Source of the DNA: Zhengitettix transpicula
Lineage: Eukaryota > Arthropoda > Insecta > Orthoptera > Tetrigidae
Direction of reading: 5' to 3'
Assembly (NCBI GenBank): GCA_037074705.1
Contig: JAYJMR010000094.1
Location: 1-64,000 of the forward strand
DNA length: 64,000 nt
The number at the start of each line of letters is the position of its first letter. The stretch's first letter is position 1. Under the pieces are notes generated by a model. It did not search any database and was not told the DNA's origin. It was given only the letters and a program-made list of their open reading frames with translations. Of the stretch, positions 24,776 through 37,799 are shown piece after piece. Made by a program: the position numbers and the translations under genes.

Positions 24776-25089
24776 GACGTTTCGACGACAAGTTGGGAAT
24801 TTCACCAACCAAGAATCTTCAAATAACAAAGTCTTATTTCATAATAAATGATTCGTTCTTTATGAAAATTACTCAAACCAGCACTTCTAAAATCTTAATC
24901 TATTAATATTAATTAATATATCGGAATATTTCGACGTTTCGACGACAAGTTTGGAATTTCACCAACCAAGAATCTTCAAATAACAAAGTCTTATTTCATA
25001 ATAAATGACTCGTTCTTTATAAAAATTAGTCAAACCTGCACTTCTAAAATCTTAATTCATTAATATTAATTAATATATCCCAATATTTC

Positions 25090-25717
25090 GACGTTTCGAA
25101 GACAAGTTTGGTATTTCACCAACCAAGAATCTTCTAATAACAAAGTCTTATTTCTTAATAAATGACTCGTTCTTTATTAAAATTAGTCAAACCTGCACTT
25201 CTAAAATCTTAATTCATTAATATTAATTAATATATCCCAATATTTCGACGTTTCGAAGACAAGTTTGGAATTTCACCAACCAAGAATCTTCAAATAACAA
25301 AGTCTTATTTCATAATAAATGACTCGTTCTTTATAAAAATTACTCAAACCAGCACTTCTAAAATCTTAATCCATTAATATTAATTAATATATCGTAATAT
25401 TTCGACGTTTCGATGACAAGTTTGGAATTTCACCAACCAAGAATCTTCAAATAACAAAGTCTTATTTCATAATAAATGATACGTTCTTTATGAAAATTAC
25501 TCAAACCTGCACTTCTAAAATCTTAATTCATTAATATTAATTAATATATCCCAATATTTCGACGTTTCGACGACAAGTTTGGAATTTCACCAACCAAGAA
25601 TCTTCAAATAACAAAGTCTTATTTCATAATAAATGACTCGTTCTTTATAAAAATTAGTCAAACCTGCACTTCAAAAATCTTAATTCATTAATATTATTTA
25701 ATATATCCCAATATTTC
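25090..25717 (+). repeat. 4-monomer higher-order unit (628 bp), copy 1
   Basis: Four monomers in the order TCGAAGAC with TTAGTC, TCGAAGAC with CCAGC and CCATT, TCGATGAC with GATACG and TATG, then TCGACGAC with TTAGTC and TCATT. The order repeats 628 bp later. The first monomer has private changes (GGTATTTC, CTTCTAATAAC, TTTCTTAATAAATG and TATTAAAATTAG). Confidence 0.88.
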
Positions 25718-26345
25718 GACGTTTCGAAGACAAGTTTGGAATTTCACCAACCAAGAATCTTCAAATAACAAAGTCTTATTTCATAATAAATGACTCGTTC
25801 ATTATAAAAATTAGTCAAACCTGCACTTCTAAAATCTTAATTCATTAATATTAATTAATATATCCCAATATTTCGACGTTTCGAAGACAAGTTTGGAATT
25901 TCACCAACCAAGAATCTTCAAATAACAAAGTCTTATTACATAATAAATGACTCGTTCTTTATAAAAATTACTCAAACCAGCACTTCTAAAATCTTAATCC
26001 ATTAATATTAATTAATATATCGTAATATTTCGACGTTTCGATGACAAGTTTGGAATTTCACCAACCAAGAATCTTCAAATAACAAAGTCTTATTTCATAA
26101 TAAATGATACGTTCTTTATGAAAATTACTCAAACCTGCACTTCTAAAATCTTAATTCATTAATATTAATTAATATATCCCAATATTTCGACGTTTCGACG
26201 ACAAGTTTGGAATTTCACCAACCAAGAATCTTCAAATAACAAAGTCTTATTTCATAATAAATGACTAGTTCTTTATAAAAATTAGTCAAACCTGCACTTC
26301 TAAAATCTTAATTCATTAATATTAATTAATATATCCCAATATTTC
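25718..26345 (+). repeat. 4-monomer higher-order unit (628 bp), copy 2
   Basis: Same ordered set as 25,090-25,717, including the rare TCGATGAC monomer at 26,032, exactly 628 bp from its partner. A third TCGAAGAC monomer starts at 26,346 but the pattern then stops. Confidence 0.88.
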
Positions 26346-29300
26346 GACGTTTCGAAGACAAGTTTGGAATTTCACCAACCAAGAATCTTCAAATAACAAA
26401 GTCTTATTTCATAATAAATGAGTCGTTCTTTATAAAAATTACTCAAACCTGCACTTCTAAAATCTTAATCCATTAATATTAATTAATATATCGTAATATT
26501 TCGACGTTTCGACGACAAGTTTGGAATTTCACCAACCAAGAATCTTCAAATAACAAAGTCTTATTTCATAATAAATGACTCGTTCTTTATAAAAATTACT
26601 CAAACCTGCACTTCTAAAATCTTAATCCATTAATATTAATTAATATATCGTAATATTTCGACGTTTCGACGACAAGTTTGGAATTTCACCAACCAAGAAT
26701 CTTCAAATAACAAAGTCTTATTTCATAATAAATGACTCGTTCTTTATAAAAATTACTCAAACCTGAACTTCTAAAATCTTAATCTATTAATATTAATTAT
26801 TATATCGTAATATTTCGACGTTTCGACGACAAGTTTGGAATTTCACCAACCAAGAATCTTCAAATAACAAAGTCTTATTTCATAATAAATGACTCGTTCT
26901 TTATTAAAATTACTCAAACCTGCACTTCTAAAATCTTAATCCATTAATATTAATTAATATATCGTAATATTTCGACGTTTCGACGACAAGTTTGGAATTT
27001 CACCAACCAAGAATCTTCAAATAACAAAGTCTTATTTCATAATAAATGACTCGTTCTTTATAAAAATTACTCAAACCCACACTTCTAAAATCTTAATCCA
27101 TTAATATTAATTAATATATCGTAATATTTCGACGTTTCGACGACAAGTTTGGAATTTCACCAACCAAGAATCTTCAAATAACAAAGTCTTATTTCATAAT
27201 AAATGACTCGTTCTTTATAAAAATTACTCAAACCAGCACTTCTAAAATCTTAATCCATTAATATTAATTAATATATCGTAATATTTCGACGTTTCGACGA
27301 CAAGTTTGGAATTTCACCAACCAAGAATCTTAAAATAACAAAGTCTTATTTCATAATAAATGACTCGTTCTTTATAAAAATTACTCAAACCTGCACTTCT
27401 AAAATCTTAATCCATTAATATTAATTAATATATCGTAATATTTCGACGTCTCGACGACAAGTTTGGAATTTCACCAACCAAGAATCTTCAAATAACAAAG
27501 TCTTATTTCATAATAAATGACTCGTTCTTTATAAAAATTACTCAAACCAGCACTTCTAAAATCTTAATCTATTAATATTAATTAATATATCCCAATATTT
27601 CGACGTTTCGACGACAAGTTTGGAATTTTACCAACCAAGAATCTTCAAATAACAAAGTCTTATTTCATAATAAATGACTCGTTCTTTATAAAAATTACTC
27701 AAACCTGCACTTCTAAAATCTTAATCTATTAATATTAATTAATATATCGTAATATTTCGACGTTTCGACGACAAGTTTGGAATTTCACCAACCAAGAAAC
27801 TAAAAATAACAAAGTCTTATTTCATAATAAATGACTCGTTCTTTATAAAAATTACTCAAACCTGCACTTCTAAAATCTTAATCCATTAATATTAATTAAT
27901 ATATCGTAATATTTCGACGTTTCGACGACAAGTTTGGAATTTCACCAACCAAGAATCTTCAAATAACAAAGTCTTATTTCATAATAAATGACTCGTTCTT
28001 TATAAAAATTACTCAAACCAGCATTTCTAAAATCTTAATCCTTTAATATTAATTAATATATCGTAATATTTCGACGTTTCGACGACAAGTTTGGAATTTC
28101 ACCAACCAAGAATCTTCAAATAACAAAGTCTTATTTCATAATAAATTACTCGTTCTTTATGAAAATTACTCAAACCGGCACTTCTAAAATCTTAATCCAT
28201 TAATATTAATTAATATATCGTAATATTTCGACGTTTCGACGACAAGTTTGGAATTTCACCAACCAAGAATCTTCAAATAACAAAGTCTTATTTCATAATA
28301 AATGACTCGTTCTTTATAAAAATTACTCAAACCCGCACTTCTAAAATCTTAATCCATTAATATTAATTAATATATCGTAATATTTCGACGTTTCGACGAC
28401 AAGTTTGGAATTTCACCAACCAAGAATCTTCAAATAACAAAGTCTTATTTCATAATAAATGACTCGTTCTTTATAAAAATTACTCAAACCAGCACTTCTA
28501 AAATCTTAATCCATTAATATTAATTAATATATCGTAATATTTCGACGTTTCGACGACAAGTTTGGAATTTCACCATCCAAGAATCTTCAAATAACAAAGT
28601 CTTATTTCATAATAAATGACTCGGTCTTTATAAAAATTACTCAAACCAGCATTTCTAAAATCTTAATCCTTTAATATTAATTAATATATCCCAATATTTC
28701 GACGTTTCGACGACAAGTTTGGAATTTCACCAACCAAGAATCTTCAAATAACAAAGTCCTATTTCATAATAAATGACTCGTTCTTTATAAAAATTACTCA
28801 AACCAGCACTTCTAAAATCTTAATCTATTAATATTAATTAATATATCCCAATATTTCGACGTTTCGACGACAAGTTTGGAATGTCACCAACCAAGAATCT
28901 TCAAATAACAAAGTCTTATTTCATAATAAATGACTCGTTCTTTATAAAAATTACTCAAACCTGCACTTCTAAAATCTTAATCCATTAATATTAATTAATA
29001 TATCGTAATATTTCGACGTTTCGACGACAAGTTTGGAATATCACCAACCAAGAATCTTCAAATAACAAAGTCTTATTTCATAATAAATGACTCGTTCTTT
29101 ATAAAAATTACTCAAACCTGCACTTCTAAAATCCTAATCTATTAATATTAATTAATATATCATAATATTTCGACGTTTCGACGACAAGTTTGGAATTTCA
29201 CCAACCAAGAAACTAAAAATAACAAAGTCTTATTTCATAATAAATGACTCGTTCTTTATAAAAATTACTCAAACCTGCACTTCTAAAATCTTAATCCATT

Positions 29301-32300
29301 AATAATAATTAATATATCGTAATATTTCGACGTTTCGACGACAAGTTTGGAATATCACCAACCAAGAAACTAAAATTAACAAAGTCTTATTTCATAATAA
29401 ATTACTCGTTCTTTATAAAAATTACTCAAACCTGCACTTCTAAAATCTTAATCCATTAATATTAATTAATATATCGTAATATTTCGACGACAAGTTTGGA
29501 ATTTCACCAACCAAGAATCTTCAAATAACAAAGTCTTATTTCATAGTAAATGACTCGTTCTTTATAAAAATTACTCAAACCTGCACTTCTAAAATCTTAA
29601 TCCATTAATATTAATTAATATATCGTAATATTTCGACGTTTCGACGACAAGTTTGGAATTTCACCAACAAAGAATCTTCAAATAACAAAGTCTTATTTCA
29701 TAATAAATGACTCGTTCTTTAAAAAAATTAGTCAAACCTGCACTTCTAAAATCTTAATCCATTAATATTAATTAATATATCGTAATATTTCGACGTTTCG
29801 ACGACAAGTTTGGAATTTCACCAACCAAGAAACTAAAAATAACAAAGTCATATTTCATAATAAATGACTCGTTCTTTATAAAAATTACTCAAACCTGCAC
29901 TTCTAAAATCTTAATCCATTAATATTAATTAATATATCGTAATATTTCGACGTTTCGACGACAAGTTTGGAATTTCACCAACCAAGAATCTTCAAATAAC
30001 AAAGTCTTATTTCATAATAAATGACTCGTTCTTTATAAAAATTACTCAAACCTGCACTTCTAAAATCTTAATCCATTAGTATTAATTAATATATCGTAAT
30101 ATTTCGACGTTTCGACGACAAGTTTGGAATTTCACCAACCAAGAATCTTCAAATAACAAAGTCGTATTTCATAATAAATGACTCGTTGTTTATAAAAATT
30201 ACTCAAACCAGCACTTCTAAAATCTTAATCTATTAATATTAATTAATATATCCCAATATTTCGACGTTTCGACGACAAGTTTGGAATTTCACCAACCAAG
30301 AATCTTCAAATAACAAAGTCTTATTTCATAATAAATGACTCGTTCTTTATAAAAATTACTCAAACCTGCACTTCTAAAATCTTAATCTATTAATATTAAT
30401 TAATATATCGTAATATTTCGACGTTTCGACGACAAGTTTGGAATTTCACCAACCAAGAATCTTCAAATAACAAAGTCGTATTTCATAATAAATTACTCGT
30501 TCTTTATAAAAATTACTCTAACCTGCACTTCTAAAATCTTAATCCATTAATATTTATTAATATATCGTAATATTTCGACGTTTCGACGACAAGTTTGAAA
30601 TTTCACCAACCAAGAATCTTCAAATAACAAAGTCTTATTTCATAATAAATGACTCGTTCTTTATAAAAATTACTCAAACCTGCACTTCTAAAATCTTAAT
30701 CCATTAATATTAATTAATATATCGTAATATTTCGACGTTTCGACGACAAGTTTGGAATTTCACCAACCAAGAATCTTCAAATAACAAAGTCTTATTTCAT
30801 AATAAATGACTCGTTCTTTATAAAAATTACTCAAACCTGCACTTCTAAAATTTTAATCCATTAATATTAATTAATATATCCCAATATTTCGACGTTTCGA
30901 CGACAAGTTTGGAATTTCACCAACCAAGAATCTTCAAATAACAAAGTCTTATTTCATAATAAATGACTCGTTCTTTATAAAAATTACTCAAACCTGCACT
31001 TCTAAAATCTTAATCTATTAATATTAATTAATATATCCCAATATTTCGACGTTTCGACGACAAGTTTGGAATTTCACCAACCAAGAATCTTCAAATAACA
31101 AAGTCTTATTTCATAATAAATGACTCGTTCTTTATAAATATTACTCAAACCTGCACTTCTAAAATCTTAATCTATTAATATTAATTAATATATCGTAATA
31201 TTTCGACGTTTAAACGACAAGTTTGGAATTTCACCAACCAAAAATCTTCAAATAAAAAAGTCTTATTTCATAATAAATGACTCGTTCTTTATATAAATTA
31301 CTCAAACCTGCACTTCTTAAATCTTAATCTATTAATATTAATTAATATATCCCAATATTTCGACGTTTCGACGACAAGTTTGGAATTTCACCAACCAAGA
31401 AACTAAAAATAACAAAGTCTTATTTCATAATAAATGACACGTTCTTTATAAAAATTACTCAAACCTGCACTTCTAAAATCTTAATCTATTAATATTAATT
31501 AATATATCGTAATATTTCGACGTTTCCACGACAAGTTTGGAATTTCACCAACCAAGAATCTAAAAATAACAAAGTCTTATTTCATAATAAATGACTCGTT
31601 CTTTATAAAAATTACTCAAACCTGCACTTCTAAAATCTTAATCTATTAATATTAATTAATATATCGTAATATTTCGGCGTTTCGACGACAAGTTTGGAAT
31701 TTCACCAACCAAGAAACTAAAAATAACAAAGTCTTATTTCATAATAAATGACTCGTTCTTTATAAAAATTACTCAAACCTGCACTTCTAAAATCTTAATC
31801 TATTAAAATTAATTAATATATCATAATATGTCGACGTTTCGACGACAAGTTTTTAATTTCACCAACCAAGAATCTAAAAATAACAAAGTCTTATTTCATA
31901 ATAAATGACTCGTTCTTTATAAAAATTACTCAAACCTGCACTTCTAAAATCTTAATCTATTAATATTAATTAATATATCCCAATATTTTGACGTTTCGAC
32001 GACAAGTTTGGAATTTCACCAACCAAGAAACTAAAAATAACAAAGTCTTATTTCATAATAAATGACTCGTTCTTTATAAAAATTACTCAAACCTGCACTT
32101 CTTAAATCTTAATCTATTAATATTCATTAATATATCGTAATATTTCGACGTTTCGACGACAAGTTTGGAATTTCACCAACCAAGAATCTTCAAATAACAA
32201 AGTCTTATTTCATAATAAATGACTCGTTCTTTATAAAAATTACTCAAACCTGCACTTCTAAAATCTTAATCTATTAATATTAATTAATATATCGTAATAT

Positions 32301-33559
32301 TTCGACGTTTCGACGACAAGTTTGGAATTTCACCAACCAAGAATCTTCAAATAACAAAGTCTTATTTCATAATAAATGACTCGTTCTTTATAAAAATTAG
32401 TCAAACCTGCACTTCTAAAATCTTAATTCATTAATATTAATTAATATATCCCAATATTTCGACGTTTCGAAGACAAGTTTGGAATTTCACCAACCAAGAA
32501 TCTTCAAATAACAAAGTCTTATTTCATAATAAATGATACGTTCTTTATAAAAATTAGTCAAACCTGCACTTCTAAAATCTTAATCTATTAATATTAATTA
32601 ATATATCGTAATATTTCGACGTTTCGACGACAAGTTTGGAATTTCACCAACCAAGAATCTTCAAATAACAAAGTCTTATTTCATAATAAATGACTCGTTC
32701 TTTATAAAAATTACTCAAACCTGCACTTCTAAAATCTTAATCTATTAATATTAATTAATATATCGTAATATTTCGACGTTTCGACGACAAGTTTGGAATT
32801 TCACCAACCAAGAATCTTCAAATAACAAAGTCTTATTTCATAATAAATGACTCGTTCTTTATAAAAATTAGTCAAACCTGCACTTCTAAAATCTTAATTC
32901 ATTAATATTAATTAATATATCCCAATATTTCGACGTTTCGAAGACAAGTTTGGAATTTCACAAACCAAGAATCTTCAAATAACAAAGTCTTATTTCATAA
33001 TAAATGACTCGTTCTTTATAAAAATTAGTCAAACCTGCACTTCTAAAATCTTAATCTATTAATATTAATTAATATATCGTAATATTTCGACGTTTCGACG
33101 ACAAGTTTGGAATTTCACCAACCAAGAATCTTCAAATAACAAAGTCTTATTTCATAATAAATGACTCGTTCTTTATAAAAATTACTCAAACCTGCACTTC
33201 TAAAATCTTAAACTATTAATATTAATTAATATATCGTAATATTTCGACGTTTCGACGACAAGTTTGGAATTTCACCAACCAAGAATCTTCAAATAACAAA
33301 GTCTTATTTCATAATAAATGACTCGTTCTTTATAAAAATTAGTCAAACCTGCACTTCTATAATCTTAATCTATTAATATTAATTAATATATCGTAATATT
33401 TCGACGTTTCGACGACAAGTTTGGAATTTCACCAACCAAGAATCTTCAAATAACAAAGTCTTATTTCATAATAAATGACTCGTTCTTTATAAAAATTAGT
33501 CAAACCTGCACTTCTAAAATCTTAATTCATTAATATTAATTAATATATCCCAATATTTC
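26346..33559 (+). repeat. Weakly ordered monomers with scattered AAACTAAAAA subtype
   Basis: About 46 monomers, mostly GACTCG with CCATT or CTATT and CGT or CCC endings. AAACTAAAA monomers appear singly near 27,796, 29,210, 29,365, 29,827, 31,397, 31,713 and 32,027. One monomer near 29,482 lacks an 8-bp junction copy. From about 32.3 kb, TCGAAGAC monomers recur every third to fifth position. I can support no long constant-period unit and see no gene. Confidence 0.7.
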
Positions 33560-34658
33560 GACGTTTCGAAGACAAGTTTGGAATTTCACTAACCAAGAAT
33601 CTTCAAATAACAAAGTCTTATTTCATAATAAATGATACGTACTTTATGAAAATTACTCAAACCTGCATTTCTAAAATCTTAATCTATTAATATTAATTAA
33701 TATATCGTAATATTTCGACGTTTCGACGACAAGTTTGGAATTTCACCAACCAAGAATCTTCAAATAACAAAGTCTTATTTCATAATAAATGACTCGTTCT
33801 TTATAAAAATTAGTCAAACCTGCACTTCTAAAATCTTAATCTATTAATATTAATTAATATATCGTAATATTTCGACGTTTCGACGACAAGTTTGGAATTT
33901 CACCAACAAAGAATCTTCAAATAACAAAGTCTTATTTCATAATAAATGACTCGTTCTTTATAAAAATTAGTCAAACCTGCACTTCTAAAATCTTAATTCA
34001 TTAATATTAATTAATATATCCCAATATTTCGACGTTTCGAAGACAAGTTTGGAATTTCACCAACCAAGAATCTTCAAATAACAAAGTCTTATTTCATAAT
34101 AAATGACTCGTTCTTTATAAAAATTAGTCAAACCTGCACTTCTAAAATCTTAATTCATTAATATTAATTAATATATCCCAATATTTCGACGTTTCGAAGA
34201 CAAGTTTGGAATTTCCCCAACCAAGAATCTTCAAATAACAAAGTCTTATTTCATAATAAATGACTCGTTCTTTATAAAAATTACTCAAACCAACACTTCT
34301 AAAATCTTAATCTATTAATATTAATTAATATATCGTAATATTTCGACGTTTCGACGACAAGTTTGGAATTTCACCAACCAAGAATCTTCAAATAACAAAG
34401 TTTTATTTCATAATAAATGACTCGTTCTTTATAAAAATTACTCAAACCTGCACTTCTAAAATCTTAATCTATTAATATTAATTAATATATCGTAATATTT
34501 CGACGTTTCGACGACAAGTTTGGAATTTCACCAACCAAGAATCTTCAAATAACAAAGTCTTATTTTATAATAAATGACTCGTTCTTTATAAAAATTAGTC
34601 AAACCTGCACTTCTAAAATCTTAATTCATTAATATTAATTAATATATCCCAATATTTC
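33560..34658 (+). repeat. 7-monomer higher-order unit (1,099 bp), copy 1
   Basis: Seven monomers marked in order by TTTCACTAACC near 33,586, GCATTTC, CCAACAAAG near 33,905, TTTCCCCAACC near 34,212, CCAACACTTC near 34,290, AAGTTTTATTTC near 34,399 and TTTTATAATAAATG near 34,563. All recur 1,099 bp later, which is exactly 7 x 157. Confidence 0.93.
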
Positions 34659-35757
34659 GACGTTTCGAAGACAAGTTTGGAATTTCACTAACCAAGAATC
34701 TTCAAATAACAAAGTCTTATTTCATAATAAATGATACGTACTTTATGAAAATTACTCAAACCTGCATTTGTAAAATCTTAATCTATTAATATTAATTAAT
34801 ATATCGTAATATTTCGACGTTTCGACGACAAGTTTGGAATTTCACCAACCAAGAATCTTCAAATAACAAAGTCTTATTTCATAATAAATGACTCGTTCTT
34901 TATAAAAATTAGTCAAACCTGCACTTCTAAAATCTTAATCTATTAATATTAATTAATATATCGTAATATTTCGACGTTTCGACGACAAGTTTGGAATTTC
35001 ACCAACAAAGAATCTTCAAATAACAAAGTCTTATTTCATAATAAATGACTCGTTCTTTATAAAAATTAGTCAAACCTGCACTTCTAAAATCTTAATTCAT
35101 TAATATTAATTAATATATCCCAATATTTCGACGTTTCGAAGACAAGTTTGGAATTTCACCAACCAAGAATCTTCAAATAACAAAGTCTTATTTCATAATA
35201 AATGACTCGTTCTTTATAAAAATTAGTCAAACCTGCACTTCTAAAATCTTAATTCATTAATATTAATTAATATATCCCAATATTTCGACGTTTCGAAGAC
35301 AAGTTTGGAATTTCCCCAACCAAGAATCTTCAAATAACAAAGTCTTATTTCATAATAAATGACTCGTTCTTTATAAAAATTACTCAAACCAACACTTCTA
35401 AAATCTTAATCTATTAATATTAATTAATATATCGTAATATTTCGACGTTTCGACGACAAGTTTGGAATTTCACCAACCAAGAATCTTCAAATAACAAAGT
35501 TTTATTTCATAATAAATGACTCGTTCTTTATAAAAATTACTCAAACCTGCACTTCTAAAATCTTAATCTATTAATATTAATTAATATATCGTAATATTTC
35601 GACGTTTCGACGACAAGTTTGGAATTTCACCAACCAAGAATCTTCAAATAACAAAGTCTTATTTTATAATAAATGACTCGTTCTTTATAAAAATTAGTCA
35701 AACCTGCACTTCTAAAATCTTAATTCATTAATATTAATTAATATATCCCAATATTTC
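34659..35757 (+). repeat. 7-monomer higher-order unit (1,099 bp), copy 2
   Basis: Tandem second copy with the same seven markers. The only difference I noticed is GCATTTGTAAA near 34,765 for GCATTTCTAAA, so it is very recent. A shorter echo follows: CCAACACTTC and AAGTTTTATTTC recur again 628 bp later, near 36,018 and 36,126, without the rest of the unit. Confidence 0.93.
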
Positions 35758-37799
35758 GACGTTTCGAAGACAAGTTTGGAATTTCACCAACCAAGAATCT
35801 TCAAATAACAAAGTATTATTTCATAATAAATGATACGTTCTTTATAAAAATTAGTCAAACCTGCACTTCTAAAATCTTAATCTATTAATATTAATTAATA
35901 TATCGTAATATTTCGACGTTTCGACGACAAGTTTGCAATTTCACCAACCAAGAATCTTCAAATAACAAAGTCTTATTTCATAATAAATGACTCGTTCTTT
36001 ATAAAAATTACTCAAACCAACACTTCTAAAATCTTAATCTATTAATATTAATTAATATATCGTAATATTTCGACGTTTCGACGACAAGTTTGGAATTTCA
36101 CCAACCAAGAATCTTCAAATAACAAAGTTTTATTTCATAATAAATGACTCGTTCTTTATAAAAATTACTCAAACCTGCACTTCTAAAATCTTAATCTATT
36201 AATATTAATTAATATATCGTAATATTTCGACGTTTCGACGACAAGTTTGGAATTTCACCAACCAAGAATCTTCAAATAACAAAGTCTTATTTCATAATAA
36301 ATGATCCGTTCTTTATAAAAATTAGTCAAACCTGCACTTCTAAAATCTTAATTCATTAATATTAATTAATATATCCCAATATTTCGACGTTTCGAAGACA
36401 AGTTTGGAATTTCACCAACCAAGAATCTTCAAATAACAAAGTCTTATTTCATAATAAATGGTACGTACTTTATGAAAATTACTCAAACCTGCACTTCTAA
36501 AATCTTAATCTATTAATATTAATTAATATATCGTAATATTTCGACGTTTCGACGACAAGTTTGGAATTTCAGCAACCAAGATACTTCAAATAACAAAGTC
36601 TTATTTCATAATAAATGATACGTTCTTTATAAAAATTAGTCAAACCTGCACTTCTAAAATCTTAATCTATTAATATTAATTAATATATCGTAATATTTCG
36701 ACGTTTCGAAGACAAGTTTGGAATTTCACCAACCAAGAATCTTAAAATAACAAAGTCTTATTTCATAATAAATGACTCGTTCTTTATAAAAATTACTCAA
36801 ACCTGCACTTCTAAAATCTTAATCTATTAATATTAATTAATATATCGTAATATTTCGACGTTTCGACGACAAGTTTGGAATTTCACCAACCAAGAATCTT
36901 CAAATAACAAAGTCTTATTTCATAATAAATGACTCGTTCTTTATAAAAATTAGTCAAACCTGCACTTCTAAAATCTTAATTCATTAATATTAATTAATAT
37001 ATCCCAATATTTCGACGTTTCGAAGACAAGTTTGGAATTTCACCAACCAAGAATCTTCAAATAACAAAGTCTTATTTCATAATAAATGACTCGTTCTTTA
37101 TAAAAATTAGTCAAACCTGCACTTCTAAAATCTTAATTCATTAATATTAATTAATATATCCCAATATTTCGACGTTTCGAAGACAAGTTTGTAATTTCAC
37201 CAACCAAGAATCTTCAAATAACAAAGTCTTATTTCATAATAAATGACTCGTTCTTTATAAAAATTAGTCAAACCTGCACTTCTAAAATCTTAATTCATTA
37301 ATATTAATTAATATATCCCAATATTTCGACGTTTCGAAGACAAGTTTGGAATTTCACCAACCAAGAATCTTCAAATAACAAAGTCTTATTTCATAATAAA
37401 TGACTCGTTCTTTATAAAAATTACTCAAACCAGCACTTCTAAAATCTTAATCCATTAATATTAATTAATATATCGTAATATTTCGACGTTTCGATGACAA
37501 GTTTGGAATTTCACCAACCAAGAATCTTTAAATAACAAAGTCTTATTTCATAATAAATGATACGTTCTTTATGAAAATTACTCAAACCTGCACTTCTAAA
37601 ATCTTAATTTATTAATATTAATTAATATATCCCAATATTTCGACGTTTCGACGACAAGTTTGGAATTACACCAACCAAGAATCTTCAAATAACAAAGTCT
37701 TATTTCATAATAAATGATACGTTCTTTATGAAAATTACTCAAACCTGCACTTCTAAAATCTTAATCTATTAATATTAATTAATATATCGTAATATTTCG
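35758..37799 (+). repeat. Mixed monomers rich in the TCGAAGAC variant
   Basis: Thirteen monomers. TCGAAGAC monomers cluster at 37,014, 37,171 and 37,328, followed by TCGATGAC with GATACG and TATG at 37,485. That is the same order as the 4-mer at 25.1 kb, so the module is dispersed. GAATTACACC appears near 37,663 and recurs near 39,861 and 44,099. No gene or foreign sequence. Confidence 0.7.
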
